Notes: a model not told the origin generated them from the letters alone. A stretch of DNA of 8,745 nt from Desulfobacterales bacterium (GCA_022361315.1 JAKSBB010001302.1:1-8745); one strand, 5' to 3'; shown: positions 1 to 7,194, numbered from the stretch's first letter. A program made the numbers and translations.

Positions 1-755
1 ACTGAGAAGGTGACGTGCCCTCACTCCGTATTGAGGAAGGTCTTTGTCTTCAGCTCATTGGCCTGGCCCACGGTGGTGGAGGTAATCTGTTTCCAGGAGG
101 GATCGTCGGCCAGGAACATGCAGTAGTTTTCTCCGGCCCAGCCTTTGGAACCATAAGTCCAGTCCACACCGGCCAGGTGGAGGATTTTCCAGAGGGGAAC
201 CATTTCGTCCGGTTCGGTAACCGGTTCTCTGGAGTTCTGATTCAGGAAGAATTCCGCCCCTTCCTTATCAATGGGGGCTTCCATTTCGGCAAACTCCGGC
301 TGGGCTTCCCTGTACTCGTCCAGGACGTCTTCAACCACGAACTCAAAATCTTCTTCCGTGGTGCCCATGGCAGAGGTTGTCTCATTTCTCAAGGCCATGT
401 CACAGGAGGCCAGAATGCCTTTGGGACGTTCTTCTCTGGGGCGCAGTCCCCTGGCATTGAAGATGAGCTGGGGGATATCGATTTTCATGGGGCATACGTA
501 GATGCAGCGCATGCACATGGTGCACATCCATGGCCAGTCCGAGGCAATGATTTCTTCGTCCATGCCCAGGGCAGCCATGCGCAGAAATTTTCTGGGGTCC
601 ATATCCTTGAGCCCAGTCGCCGGACATCCGGAGGAACAGGCGCCGCAGGTCAGGCAGGCATTCAGGTTCCCGCCTTCGGGCAGGATTTCCTTCACCTTGT
701 CTAAAAATGTTGAGGCCTTTTTTTTCCGGCCGAGTTTGATGACAGCTTCTGCCAT
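1..755 (-). CDS. HdrC/HdrD-like (Fe-S)-binding protein, putative selenoprotein, 3' end outside window
   Basis: This is a cytoplasmic electron-transfer or thiol/disulfide redox protein related to heterodisulfide reductase HdrC/HdrD and GlpC. Two CxxCxxCxxxC motifs (C34/37/40/44 and C78/81/84/88) should bind two [4Fe-4S] clusters. From about residue 185 a CCG-type domain begins, with C212 in GENYCMF. The frame reaches TGA right after NTE (residues 242-244) and then continues GHVTFS to the window edge. Relatives have Cys at this point (xECGH), so TGA probably encodes selenocysteine at residue 245, and the rest of the CCG domain lies outside. If TGA is a true stop, the protein is 244 residues and lacks most of that domain. 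The ATG at 755 has an AAAGGAA ribosome site at 761-767. The gene follows the CGGC-domain gene by 42 bp on the same strand, probably as an operon. The family is clear; the physiological partner is unknown. Alternative roles are a Bam-, Tmc- or Hdr-type complex subunit. Confidence 0.85.
21..23 (-). other. Putative selenocysteine codon (in-frame TGA)
   Basis: On the minus strand the codons read Asn-Thr-Glu-TGA-Gly-His-Val-Thr-Phe-Ser. The residues on both sides match the conserved ECGH motif of HdrD/CCG-domain proteins, with TGA exactly at the Cys. This Cys corresponds to the second cysteine of the CCG signature, a likely ligand of a non-cubane Fe-S cluster. Bacterial SECIS hairpins lie just downstream of the TGA. 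Only 20 bases remain there, so the element cannot be judged, although a GAGG...CC..CTC pairing starting within the TGA is possible. Sec-containing HdrA and GlpC-type oxidoreductases are known from deltaproteobacteria. The reading is an inference from motif continuity. Confidence 0.8.
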
Positions 756-797
756 TGTGATTCCTTTCTCTCTCTGATTGCAGTGGATAGGCTATAT

Positions 798-1142
798 TTA
801 ATGATAATCGTGGGTTCCCATGACTACGTCCACACCGGTTTTTTCCTTGATGATACCGGCCAGATCTTCGGCACTGGTGTAGGGACAGCGGGGAACGGCA
901 TTGGCCAGGCAGGAACTCAGATAAATTTTATCCGGCTTGATTTCAGCCAGTTTGGCCGCCATGCCGAGACTGGGAACAACAGCCCTGCCCGGGCACTGGC
1001 ATTTGACAAATGACACCACAGCCGACGGGGATTCAAATTTCCCCTCTCCCAGGGCAGCGGATTTGAGGCAGCGCCACTCGCCCGGGCATCCGTAGCCCTG
1101 GTCGATGTAACTGCCGCAACCAACGATTGCAACTTTCTCCAT
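798..1142 (-). CDS. CGGC-domain protein, putative metal/Fe-S binding
   Basis: A 114-residue cytoplasmic protein of the CGGC-domain family, small cysteine-rich proteins thought to bind metal; their biochemical role is not established. The N-terminal KVAIVGCGSY, the middle KIYLSSCL followed by RCPY, and the C-terminal VVMGTHDYH are characteristic. Cysteines lie at 9, 19, 25, 48, 50, 78 and 86. The signature region reads VKCQCPGR, so the CGGC motif itself is reduced to CxC (C48, C50). The ATG at 1142 is preferred over one ten codons upstream because AAGGAG sits at 1150-1155, seven bases before it. The gene is first in a leftward pair with the HdrD-like selenoprotein gene 42 bp downstream, suggesting a role in that redox system, perhaps cluster or metal supply or electron transfer. 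That role is inferred from position only. Family assignment is fairly sure. Confidence 0.82.
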   Translation of the reverse strand: MEKVAIVGCGSYIDQGYGCPGEWRCLKSAALGEGKFESPSAVVSFVKCQCPGRAVVPSLGMAAKLAEIKPDKIYLSSCLANAVPRCPYTSAEDLAGIIKEKTGVDVVMGTHDYH

Positions 1143-1500
1143 GTCTCTTCTCCTTCCGGTCTGGTTATCCAAAGGGGCCTAATTATCCAGAGGGGTCTGG
1201 TTTGTATCGATAGACCCGTAAACCCCATAAATCCCATAGGTTTTAGCATAATGCATGCCAGCTTTGTGGTGGTTGGCTTGTCTTTTTATTTCAGTTGCTT
1301 AGCCGTTTATGAGATGTACTTGCTATTAGGGGTTGGGCGCAAAACTGCGACCCATGGCTGTGGGGTGTGTTACAATTGCGACTTGCCTGCTGTCTGCAAA
1401 AGAACGGTCCGTAAAAAAACTCTTTTCCGGATGGAAGGTTTGAAGTACAATGCCCGGAATCAGCTGTATATTACCCAAACCGGTGTGAAATTAGAGGGTC
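1143..1500. other. Divergent intergenic region (358 bases)
   Basis: This stretch separates the leftward CGGC/HdrD-like pair from the rightward M15/M14 peptidase pair, so it should hold promoters for both directions. The left quarter contains the periodic repeat described separately. In the right part I see no convincing -35/-10 pair; TACAAT near 1370 is an isolated -10-like match. A 157-codon open frame covers much of it on the plus strand but has no recognisable protein signature, runs into the M15 gene in another frame, and is not called. Confidence 0.6.
1158..1238. repeat. Short tandem repeat with 9/18-bp periodicity upstream of the CGGC gene
   Basis: Split into nine-base units from 1158, the sequence reads GGTCTGGTT, ATCCAAAGG, GGCCTAATT, ATCCAGAGG, GGTCTGGTT, TGTATCGAT, AGACCCGTA, AACCCCATA, AATCCCATA. 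GGTCTGGTT occurs exactly twice, 36 bases apart. ATCCAAAGG and ATCCAGAGG differ at one base. AACCCCATA and AATCCCATA also differ at one base. The array abuts the ribosome site of the CGGC gene, so it lies in that gene's probable promoter/leader. It could be an operator array or a decaying microsatellite; the sequence alone does not decide. Confidence 0.6.
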
Positions 1501-2448
1501 ATGGATCGACGGGCGTTTTTAAAATCTGCGGGCAGGATGGTGGTGCTGAATGCGTTTTGCTCCGGGCCACTGATTCATGTTGCCGGCGTTTCTTTTGCCG
1601 GCGCCCCAGGCACAGGTCCACCGGCCCCGGGCAGTACGGTCTCCCCGGCACTGGGACCGGAAGGTCTGGTCATCCGAAGTGCCGGTTTTGGGACGCCGGA
1701 TGCTGTCGCTGCCGGACAAGATGACCGCCACATAAAGGATCAGTTGATTAAATCCAGACTTTTTAACCAGCATTTTGATGACGATGTGGTGCTTGGGGAG
1801 TCTCACATGCCACTGCTTCACAGCTGTCTGTCACGGATAAAACGCCTGCAGCGGCTGGTGGGGTATGCCAATTTTTGTCTGCTGGGATTTGACGATGCCC
1901 GGACCTATGCCAAAGGGTACAGCCGTGTGGGGCGGTTTACAAAGGAGGAGCTTGCCTTCCTTGAAAAAATTTTTTACAGCTCTGCAGCAGATTACGGATT
2001 CAAGGGGGAGAAGCCCATCCCGGGGATGACCGACCGGATTCCGGTAAAGGAAACCGTGAAAATAAAGCACACCGGGAACTATCTGTTTAAAGGAAAGCCG
2101 GTGGAGATGTACGGGGATATCCGGAAGAAAATCGGCCGGGATGCCGTGCTGACCTCCGGGGTCCGCGGGGTGATGAAACAGTTTTTGCTGTTCTTGAACA
2201 AAGCCAATGAGAGCCGGGGCAACCTGTCCATGGCTTCCAGATCCCTTGCGCCTCCGGGGTATTCATTCCACGGCACCGGTGACTTCGACGTGGGGGAAAA
2301 GGGCTTCGGGATTGATAATTTTACTGAAAAGTTTACCCAGACCCGGGTATACAACAAACTGTCCGACTTAGGATACATCAAATTCAGATATGATCGGGAA
2401 AATGACCTGGGGGTACGTTTCGAACCCTGGCATGTTGAAGTGGGGTAG
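1501..2448 (+). CDS. Tat-exported M15-family peptidoglycan carboxypeptidase (VanY/LdcB-like)
   Basis: A 315-residue exported zinc peptidase likely to trim peptidoglycan stem peptides. The N-terminus DRRAFLK is a textbook twin-arginine motif followed by a hydrophobic stretch (about residues 10-32) and a Pro/Gly/Ala-rich linker to about 55. The catalytic domain is at the C-terminus: LTSGVRG (217-223), SFHGTGDFD (255-263) supplying H257 and D263, and FEPWHVE (308-313) supplying E309 and H311. The usual family pattern is SxHxxGxAxD; here the Asp comes one residue early (H-x5-D). The ATG at 1501 is preceded by AGAGGG at very short spacing. An M14 carboxypeptidase gene follows 22 bp downstream, apparently cotranscribed. 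M15B members include D,D- and L,D-carboxypeptidases, and I cannot tell which this is. Family assignment is confident; substrate is inferred. Confidence 0.85.
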   Translation: MDRRAFLKSAGRMVVLNAFCSGPLIHVAGVSFAGAPGTGPPAPGSTVSPALGPEGLVIRSAGFGTPDAVAAGQDDRHIKDQLIKSRLFNQHFDDDVVLGESHMPLLHSCLSRIKRLQRLVGYANFCLLGFDDARTYAKGYSRVGRFTKEELAFLEKIFYSSAADYGFKGEKPIPGMTDRIPVKETVKIKHTGNYLFKGKPVEMYGDIRKKIGRDAVLTSGVRGVMKQFLLFLNKANESRGNLSMASRSLAPPGYSFHGTGDFDVGEKGFGIDNFTEKFTQTRVYNKLSDLGYIKFRYDRENDLGVRFEPWHVEVG

Positions 2449-2470
2449 CAGCGACCGGAATCGGTTCGTC

Positions 2471-3874
2471 ATGCGAAAGGGAGCGGCATGGGGTGTGCTG
2501 TTTCTACTGCTGTGTTTTTTCTCTCCTTCACTTTTATGGGCAGGAACGCCACTGGAGTTTTCCGTTCACGATCTCGCATCGGGGAACCCCGGGGCCACAG
2601 CATTGATTGTCGGCGGAATTCAGGGGGATGAGCCCGGGGGCTTCAACGCTGCGGCCCTTATTACCACCCATTACGATATCCGGTCCGGCCGGGTGATCGT
2701 GGTTCCCAACCTCAATTTTCCCAGTATCGTCAGACGATCCAGAGGGGTCCACGGGGATATGAACCGGAAATTCGCCCGGTTGACACCGGATGACCCGGAA
2801 TGGAAGACCGTTGGCCGGATCAAGTCACTCATCACAGACCCTGAAGTGGACTTCATCCTCAACCTCCATGACGGCAGCGGGTTTTATACCCATACCTGGA
2901 AAAGCGCCCAGCGGAATCCGAACCGGTGGGGGCAAAGTATTATCATTGACCAGGCAAAGATGCCGGAATCCACTGAGACACCGGCGGGCACTTTTGACGA
3001 CCTGGAAGAGATCGCCCGGGGATGCGCCCGGGATATGAATACCCGGCTGCTGTCGACGGATCACAAAATCCATGTGAAAAATACCCGCACGGCGGAGGGG
3101 AACCGCGAAATGGAAAAGACCCTGACCTATTTCGCCCTGAAACACGGTAAGCCGGCATTTGGTATTGAGGCCAGCAAAACCTTTCTGACCCCGGGCCGCG
3201 TTTATTATCACCTGCTGGCCATAGAGGCATTTCTGACACGGGCCGGCATATCCTTTGAACGCAGGTTTACTCTGACCGACAGAGGCATTAAGACTGCCAT
3301 GGACGAAGGTATTGCCGTTCATCTGGGGAACCGGCGGGTGCTGGTGATGGCGGAAAACGTCCGTAATCATCTCAGGTTCATTCCCATGGAAAAAGGATGG
3401 GATATGGACTTCCATGTGAATCATCCCCTGCTGACCCTGGTACCCAAAGGCAAAGGATATCAGCTTTACCACGGTAACCGGCGGCTGAGCCGTCTGGACC
3501 CCCAGTATTTTGAATATGATTTGAAACTGGACAAAATTGATATGGTGGTGGACGGCCGGAATGTTACGGTGCCCTTCGGGTCCCAAGTGAAGGTGCGGGA
3601 AAGGTTTCTGGTCCAGCACATACCGGATCACCGGGTGAATATTATCGGATTTTCACGGAAGAATACCCGGAGCGAATCCGGTTTTGTGGTCCGGGAAAAG
3701 GATTTCTCAAAACGGTTTTCAATTGACAGGGACGGACGGATCTACAGGGTTGAGGTCTACGGGAGTGGCAGGTTCAACGGTATGGTACTCGTGGACTTCA
3801 GATCAGGACAAGGGCCTGTAAAACTGGCCCGGGCCGGTGTGCTGAACAGAGAGCGCCAGGCGCTGCATCCATAA
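2471..3874 (+). CDS. Csd4/Pgp1-like M14 peptidoglycan D,L-carboxypeptidase
   Basis: A 467-residue exported M14 metallopeptidase, probably cutting murein tripeptides to dipeptides as Helicobacter Csd4 and Campylobacter Pgp1 do to set helical shape. Residues 1-25 (MRKGAAWGVLFLLLCFF...LLWA) form a Sec signal peptide, which is why this ATG was chosen over in-frame ATGs at 2390 and 2432, both inside the M15 gene; no strong ribosome site marks it. Usual M14 zinc ligands are HxxE...H. Here they read Q51-GD-E54 (GGIQGDEPGG) and H133 (LNLHDGSG), with Gln replacing the first His exactly as described for Csd4. N98-R99 (DMNRKF) resembles the substrate-binding pair, and E233 (FGIEASK) is the likely catalytic Glu. 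Residues from about 270 on are probably beta-rich accessory domains, as in Csd4. It follows the M15 gene by 22 bp. Family assignment is strong; the substrate is by analogy. Confidence 0.85.
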   Translation: MRKGAAWGVLFLLLCFFSPSLLWAGTPLEFSVHDLASGNPGATALIVGGIQGDEPGGFNAAALITTHYDIRSGRVIVVPNLNFPSIVRRSRGVHGDMNRKFARLTPDDPEWKTVGRIKSLITDPEVDFILNLHDGSGFYTHTWKSAQRNPNRWGQSIIIDQAKMPESTETPAGTFDDLEEIARGCARDMNTRLLSTDHKIHVKNTRTAEGNREMEKTLTYFALKHGKPAFGIEASKTFLTPGRVYYHLLAIEAFLTRAGISFERRFTLTDRGIKTAMDEGIAVHLGNRRVLVMAENVRNHLRFIPMEKGWDMDFHVNHPLLTLVPKGKGYQLYHGNRRLSRLDPQYFEYDLKLDKIDMVVDGRNVTVPFGSQVKVRERFLVQHIPDHRVNIIGFSRKNTRSESGFVVREKDFSKRFSIDRDGRIYRVEVYGSGRFNGMVLVDFRSGQGPVKLARAGVLNRERQALHP

Positions 3875-4013
3875 GGTTACGGCACAGGGTCGCATTTTTG
3901 CACCGATTCTTCCCGGGGGATATTGATTACCCTGTCTCCATGCTTATATTCATCTCCTGAGTATGACCCGGTGGTAGCAAGCCGGTAAGATCAATTTAAC
4001 TTTTATTAATGAA

Positions 4014-4673
4014 ATGCGGGGTAAAATGGGTAAAGGTTCTGAGAAAAATTCGGCCAACACCAATATGGTAAGCAGACAGACATTATATATGGCCATTCTG
4101 GTGGCGGTGACTTTTGGATTTATGCTGGGAGCGGTGTACACCTCATTCAAACTTGCCAAGGATGGCCCCGCTGCCGTATCCAAGCCAGGCGGTATGCCCC
4201 CCGCCGCTCAAGGGAATGCGGGGAGTGCAGATCAGGCCGCTGTTGAAGCCGGCTCCCGCATCCTGAAACTGGAAGCCTTTTTAAAGGATAACCCGGATAA
4301 TGCCAAGGGATGGACCCAGTTGGGCAACCTGTTTTTTGATACCAACCGCTTTAAAGATGCCATCGAAGCCTATGAACGGTCTCTGTCTCTGGCCCCCGGT
4401 AACCCCAACGTGCTTACCGATCTGGGTGTCATGTACCGGCGCAACGGTGATCCCCAGCAGGCTGTGAAAGCTTTTGACCGGGCCATTGCCGCCGATCCCG
4501 TCCACGAAACCGCCCGATTCAATAAAGGGATCGTTCTCATGCACGACCTGAACGATCTGCCGGCCGCCATCGCAACCTGGGAGGGACTTCTGGAAATTAA
4601 CCCCATGGCCCAGGCCCCCAACGGACAGCTTGTGAATACCCTGGTACAGGGACTGAAACAGAAAGAAAACTAA
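4014..4673 (+). CDS. Membrane-anchored TPR-repeat protein
   Basis: A 219-residue protein with one N-terminal membrane segment (about residues 24-46, LYMAILVAVTFGFMLGAVY), a Pro/Ala/Gly-rich linker (50-80), and about three tetratricopeptide repeats: 97-130 (GWTQLGNLFFDTNRFKDAIEAYERSLSLAPGN pattern), 131-164 and 165-198. TPRs bind protein partners. The layout recalls NrfG/CcmI-type factors of cytochrome c assembly, but no other cytochrome gene is here, so no function is claimed. The start is uncertain: ATG 4014 has no clear ribosome site, while ATG 4026 (four codons later) has CGGGG just upstream at short spacing. The 139 bases before it contain no gene and no convincing terminator. The stop lies two bases before the GTG of the YgjP-like gene, implying coupled translation. 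Confidence 0.8.
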   Translation: MRGKMGKGSEKNSANTNMVSRQTLYMAILVAVTFGFMLGAVYTSFKLAKDGPAAVSKPGGMPPAAQGNAGSADQAAVEAGSRILKLEAFLKDNPDNAKGWTQLGNLFFDTNRFKDAIEAYERSLSLAPGNPNVLTDLGVMYRRNGDPQQAVKAFDRAIAADPVHETARFNKGIVLMHDLNDLPAAIATWEGLLEINPMAQAPNGQLVNTLVQGLKQKEN

Positions 4674-4675
4674 AC

Positions 4676-5383
4676 GTGCAGGCCCTTGATACGGTGTTGT
4701 CCCTGGCCCCTGAGGGCTGGCGGGTTGATATCGTACGAAAAAAGATCCGGCATATCTATTTCAGGGTGAATCCGGGGCACAAAACGGTACGTATTTCTGT
4801 CCCGGTTAGAATCAACCGGACCGCCCTCAGCAAAGCCGTTTCCGCCAAAACCGAGTGGCTTCTCAGGCAGATGAACAGGCCGGTAAAACAGGGCGCCCCG
4901 GAGATGATTTCGGACGATACCACCTGGTACAAGGGGCAGGCCTATCCGCTCACCTTTGAAGAACGGTCCAAACCGCCGCGGGTTGTCTTTTCAGATGATG
5001 ACGGATTTACGGTGTATACCCGGCCCGGCGCCGGTTCCGATAAAAAAAAAGCCGTGCTTGACGGCTGGTACCGTGAACAGCTGCGGCATGAGGTGAAAAA
5101 GCTTCTGGATGTCTGGGCCCCCGCAATCGGTGTGGCAGCAAAAGATGTCGGCATACGGCGGATGAAAACCCGATGGGGAAGCTGCAACATCAGGGCAGCC
5201 CGGATCTGGGTCAACCTGGCCCTGATCCGGCTGGATCCCGTCTTTCTTGAATATGTGGTGGTGCACGAATTGATTCATCTGCTGGAGCCGGGTCACAATA
5301 AGCGGTTCTACGGTTTTATGGACAGGTTCCTTCCTGATTGGCGTTCCCGGAAAACAGCATTGAACAAGTACACCTTGTTGTAA
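4676..5383 (+). CDS. YgjP-like (DUF45) M48-type zinc metallopeptidase
   Basis: A 235-residue protein of the YgjP/DUF45 family, predicted cytoplasmic zinc metallopeptidases of uncertain substrate. The signature is complete: TRWGSC (165-170), WVNLALIRLDP (178-188), HELIH (197-201) giving H197, E198 and H201, and the third ligand H207 in EPGHNKRF. The N-terminal half (about 15-115) carries the beta-rich region typical of the family (VRKKIRHIYFRV, VRISVP). Length is as expected, and no signal peptide is seen. The start is GTG at 4676, two bases after the TPR gene stop; there is no strong ribosome site, so translational coupling is likely. It ends ten bases before the end of the convergent lipase gene. 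Some family members sit beside restriction systems, but none is present here. Confidence 0.88.
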   Translation: MQALDTVLSLAPEGWRVDIVRKKIRHIYFRVNPGHKTVRISVPVRINRTALSKAVSAKTEWLLRQMNRPVKQGAPEMISDDTTWYKGQAYPLTFEERSKPPRVVFSDDDGFTVYTRPGAGSDKKKAVLDGWYREQLRHEVKKLLDVWAPAIGVAAKDVGIRRMKTRWGSCNIRAARIWVNLALIRLDPVFLEYVVVHELIHLLEPGHNKRFYGFMDRFLPDWRSRKTALNKYTLL

Positions 5384-5393
5384 TGGCTTCGCC

Positions 5394-6251
5394 CTATACC
5401 GATGCTGCCGGCGATGCTGTAAGTCTGGGATTCAGCCACTCCAGGATATCTGAAAATACCGCCCCATGTCCCGGATCATTGAAAATTTCATGGAACTTAT
5501 CCGGGTAAATGATCAGCTGTTTGTCATCTGCGCCCACTGCCCTGTGGAATTCCTCCGACCCCTCCGGGTCCACCAGTGCATCCGCACCGCCATGGAGAAT
5601 TAACAGGGGGAGCCGGATGGCACCTGCGTGTTCCGTCACCCGGCCGCAGGCCCCAAGCATCCGGGCTGCCAGACGGGCGGTGACCTTGCCGGTGGATACC
5701 AGCGGGTCGTTTACATAGGCGGATACCACTGCCGGATCACGGCTGATGGTATCCGAATCCAATTGGATAACCCCCAACCCAGGGCAAAGGGTCGACAGCA
5801 GTTTTGAGACGGCAAGGCTGATCCGTGACACGTGGTCCGGGACTTTAACCGCAGGGCCCGAGAGGATGGCGCCGTCCACCTTGTCCTGGTGATCTATTAG
5901 CCAGTCCGCAGTGATCAATCCCCCCATGCTGTGCCCTATAATATATATCTTCTTTCCGGGCTCCCATTCTTTGACCCGGTCCACAAGTCGATTAACACCG
6001 TCCGCAAAAACACTGAACCCCGGTACATAAAGCCGTTTTCCTTCGGATTTGCCATGCCCGTAATGATCAATGCCGTATACGGAGAACCCCTCCGGTACCA
6101 AACTGTTCACAAGGTTCATATACCGTCCGCTATGTTCGGCGATCCCGTGGACCACCACCAGGGCGGCCCTGGATTCCCCCTGTGGCAGCCAGCATTGATA
6201 AAAGAGCTTTGTGTTTTCCGGGCCGTTCAGAAATCCGTGTTCTCTTGCCAT
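5394..6251 (-). CDS. Alpha/beta hydrolase, monoacylglycerol lipase / lysophospholipase-like
   Basis: A 285-residue serine hydrolase of the monoglyceride lipase/PldB-type family, predicted to hydrolyse monoacylglycerols or lysolipids. Visible are the oxyanion-region motif VVHGIAEHSGRY (33-44), the family motif DHYGHGKSEG (62-71), the nucleophile elbow GHSMGG with S108, the acid D224 in HGGADALVDP, and the catalytic H254 in KFHEIFND. Length is normal for the family. The ATG at 6251 was chosen because AGAGGAA lies at 6257-6263, five bases upstream, and homology begins here; an open extension of 18 codons upstream has no family features. No signal peptide or membrane segment is obvious. It follows the activase gene by 160 bases on the same strand and converges with the YgjP-like gene. 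Its physiological substrate is unknown. Confidence 0.9.
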   Translation of the reverse strand: MAREHGFLNGPENTKLFYQCWLPQGESRAALVVVHGIAEHSGRYMNLVNSLVPEGFSVYGIDHYGHGKSEGKRLYVPGFSVFADGVNRLVDRVKEWEPGKKIYIIGHSMGGLITADWLIDHQDKVDGAILSGPAVKVPDHVSRISLAVSKLLSTLCPGLGVIQLDSDTISRDPAVVSAYVNDPLVSTGKVTARLAARMLGACGRVTEHAGAIRLPLLILHGGADALVDPEGSEEFHRAVGADDKQLIIYPDKFHEIFNDPGHGAVFSDILEWLNPRLTASPAASV

Positions 6252-6411
6252 CAGTGTTCCTCTATTAGGGTGTGCTATGGGTGAACAATCCGTTTTGCAT
6301 GTCAATAACCAGAAGGCGCATGGGGTGGATATCCCTTCATCAGATCCCGGTATTGGTGAAAATTAAATCCCATGGGTATCAGAAAAGGCCTTGGATTGCA
6401 AATTCACCTGC

Positions 6412-7194
6412 TCAGCTTTCAGCAGCCAGAACGGCTGCGCCTACTGCGCCATTTTCCTGGGGGGAATCTCCCACCTGAATTTTCATCCCCAGACGTTGTG
6501 ACAAGGCATGCACAAGGCCGGTGTTTTTGGCCACACCGCCGGTCATGACCAAGGGTTCTTTAATGCCGATTTTATTGGCCAGGCCTGCCACCCGGGCGGC
6601 CGTGGCATCGTGGATGCCGGCAATGATGTTTTCCCGGCTTTCCTGGCCGGCAATCATGGAGATGACCTCGGATTCGGCAAATACCGTGCAGATACTTGAA
6701 ATTTTCACCGGTTTTTCCGCGGTGAGGCTGATGGGACCGAGTTGATACAGGTCCAGTTCCAAGGCCTTGGCCATGACTTCCAGGAAACGTCCGGTGCCGG
6801 CGGCACACTTGTCGTTCATGGCGAAGTTCTCCACCTGGCCGTTGGAAGTGAGGAGGATGGCCTTGGAATCCTGGCCGCCCACATCGATGATGCCACGGAT
6901 TTCCGGGTTGAAGAAGTGAGCACCGGCCCCGTGGCAGATGATCTCGGTCATGGCTTTGTCTGCGAATGCTACGGCATTGCGGCCGTATCCGGTGGCCACC
7001 ACACCCGCCACGTTGTCCGGGGATAGTCCAGCCGATTCAAGTACTGCGGCATATACATTTTCCCCGGCAACTGCCGGATTGTAACCCGTGGGGATTATCC
7101 GGGCCGCCACAAGGGAAAGCGTATTGTCTTTCCGCTTTCTGATCAGTGCCGCTTTGGCGGTAATGGAACCGATGTCGATACCTGCATATATCAT
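6412..7194 (-). CDS. Acyl-CoA dehydratase/reductase activase (HgdC/BcrA-like ATPase)
   Basis: A 260-residue ATPase of the BadF/BadG/BcrA/HgdC family. As a homodimer bridging one [4Fe-4S] cluster it uses ATP to inject a low-potential electron into a BCR/HAD partner. Visible are the ASKHA phosphate loops DIGS (7-10) and DVGGQDSK (104-111), the adenosine loop TGGVAKN (218-224), and the cluster ligands C130 (NDKCAAGTGRF) and C169 (SSICTVFAESEV). Length equals that of HgdC. The start ATG at 7194 has GGAGG at 7207-7211, a rather long 12-base spacing, so expression may be lower than for the subunits. It lies 43 bp downstream of the BcrB-like gene and presumably activates that enzyme. Only one activase is visible, favouring an HgdC-like homodimer over the BcrA/BcrD heterodimer. 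Confidence 0.93.
   Translation of the reverse strand: MIYAGIDIGSITAKAALIRKRKDNTLSLVAARIIPTGYNPAVAGENVYAAVLESAGLSPDNVAGVVATGYGRNAVAFADKAMTEIICHGAGAHFFNPEIRGIIDVGGQDSKAILLTSNGQVENFAMNDKCAAGTGRFLEVMAKALELDLYQLGPISLTAEKPVKISSICTVFAESEVISMIAGQESRENIIAGIHDATAARVAGLANKIGIKEPLVMTGGVAKNTGLVHALSQRLGMKIQVGDSPQENGAVGAAVLAAES

Noticed and set aside
1251..1724. A 157-codon open frame across the intergenic region and the start of the M15 gene
   Set aside because: The Cys/Arg-rich product resembles no protein family, and its second half is an out-of-frame reading of the M15 coding sequence.
2825..3631. A 268-codon open frame on the minus strand
   Set aside because: It lies antisense to the M14 peptidase gene, which has clear motifs; the antisense product has none.
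3884..3935. Inverted repeat ACAGGGT/ACCCTGT after the M14 gene as a terminator
   Set aside because: The arms are only 7 bp with a 38-base loop and no following T-run, so it is not a credible intrinsic terminator.
6366..6380. CCCATGGG palindrome downstream of the activase gene as a terminator
   Set aside because: The palindrome has no loop, so the usable stem is only a few pairs; the following T/A-rich stretch is interrupted.
6412..6414. TGA ending the activase as a possible second selenocysteine codon
   Set aside because: The protein already has the full HgdC length, and the codons after TGA encode no conserved sequence.
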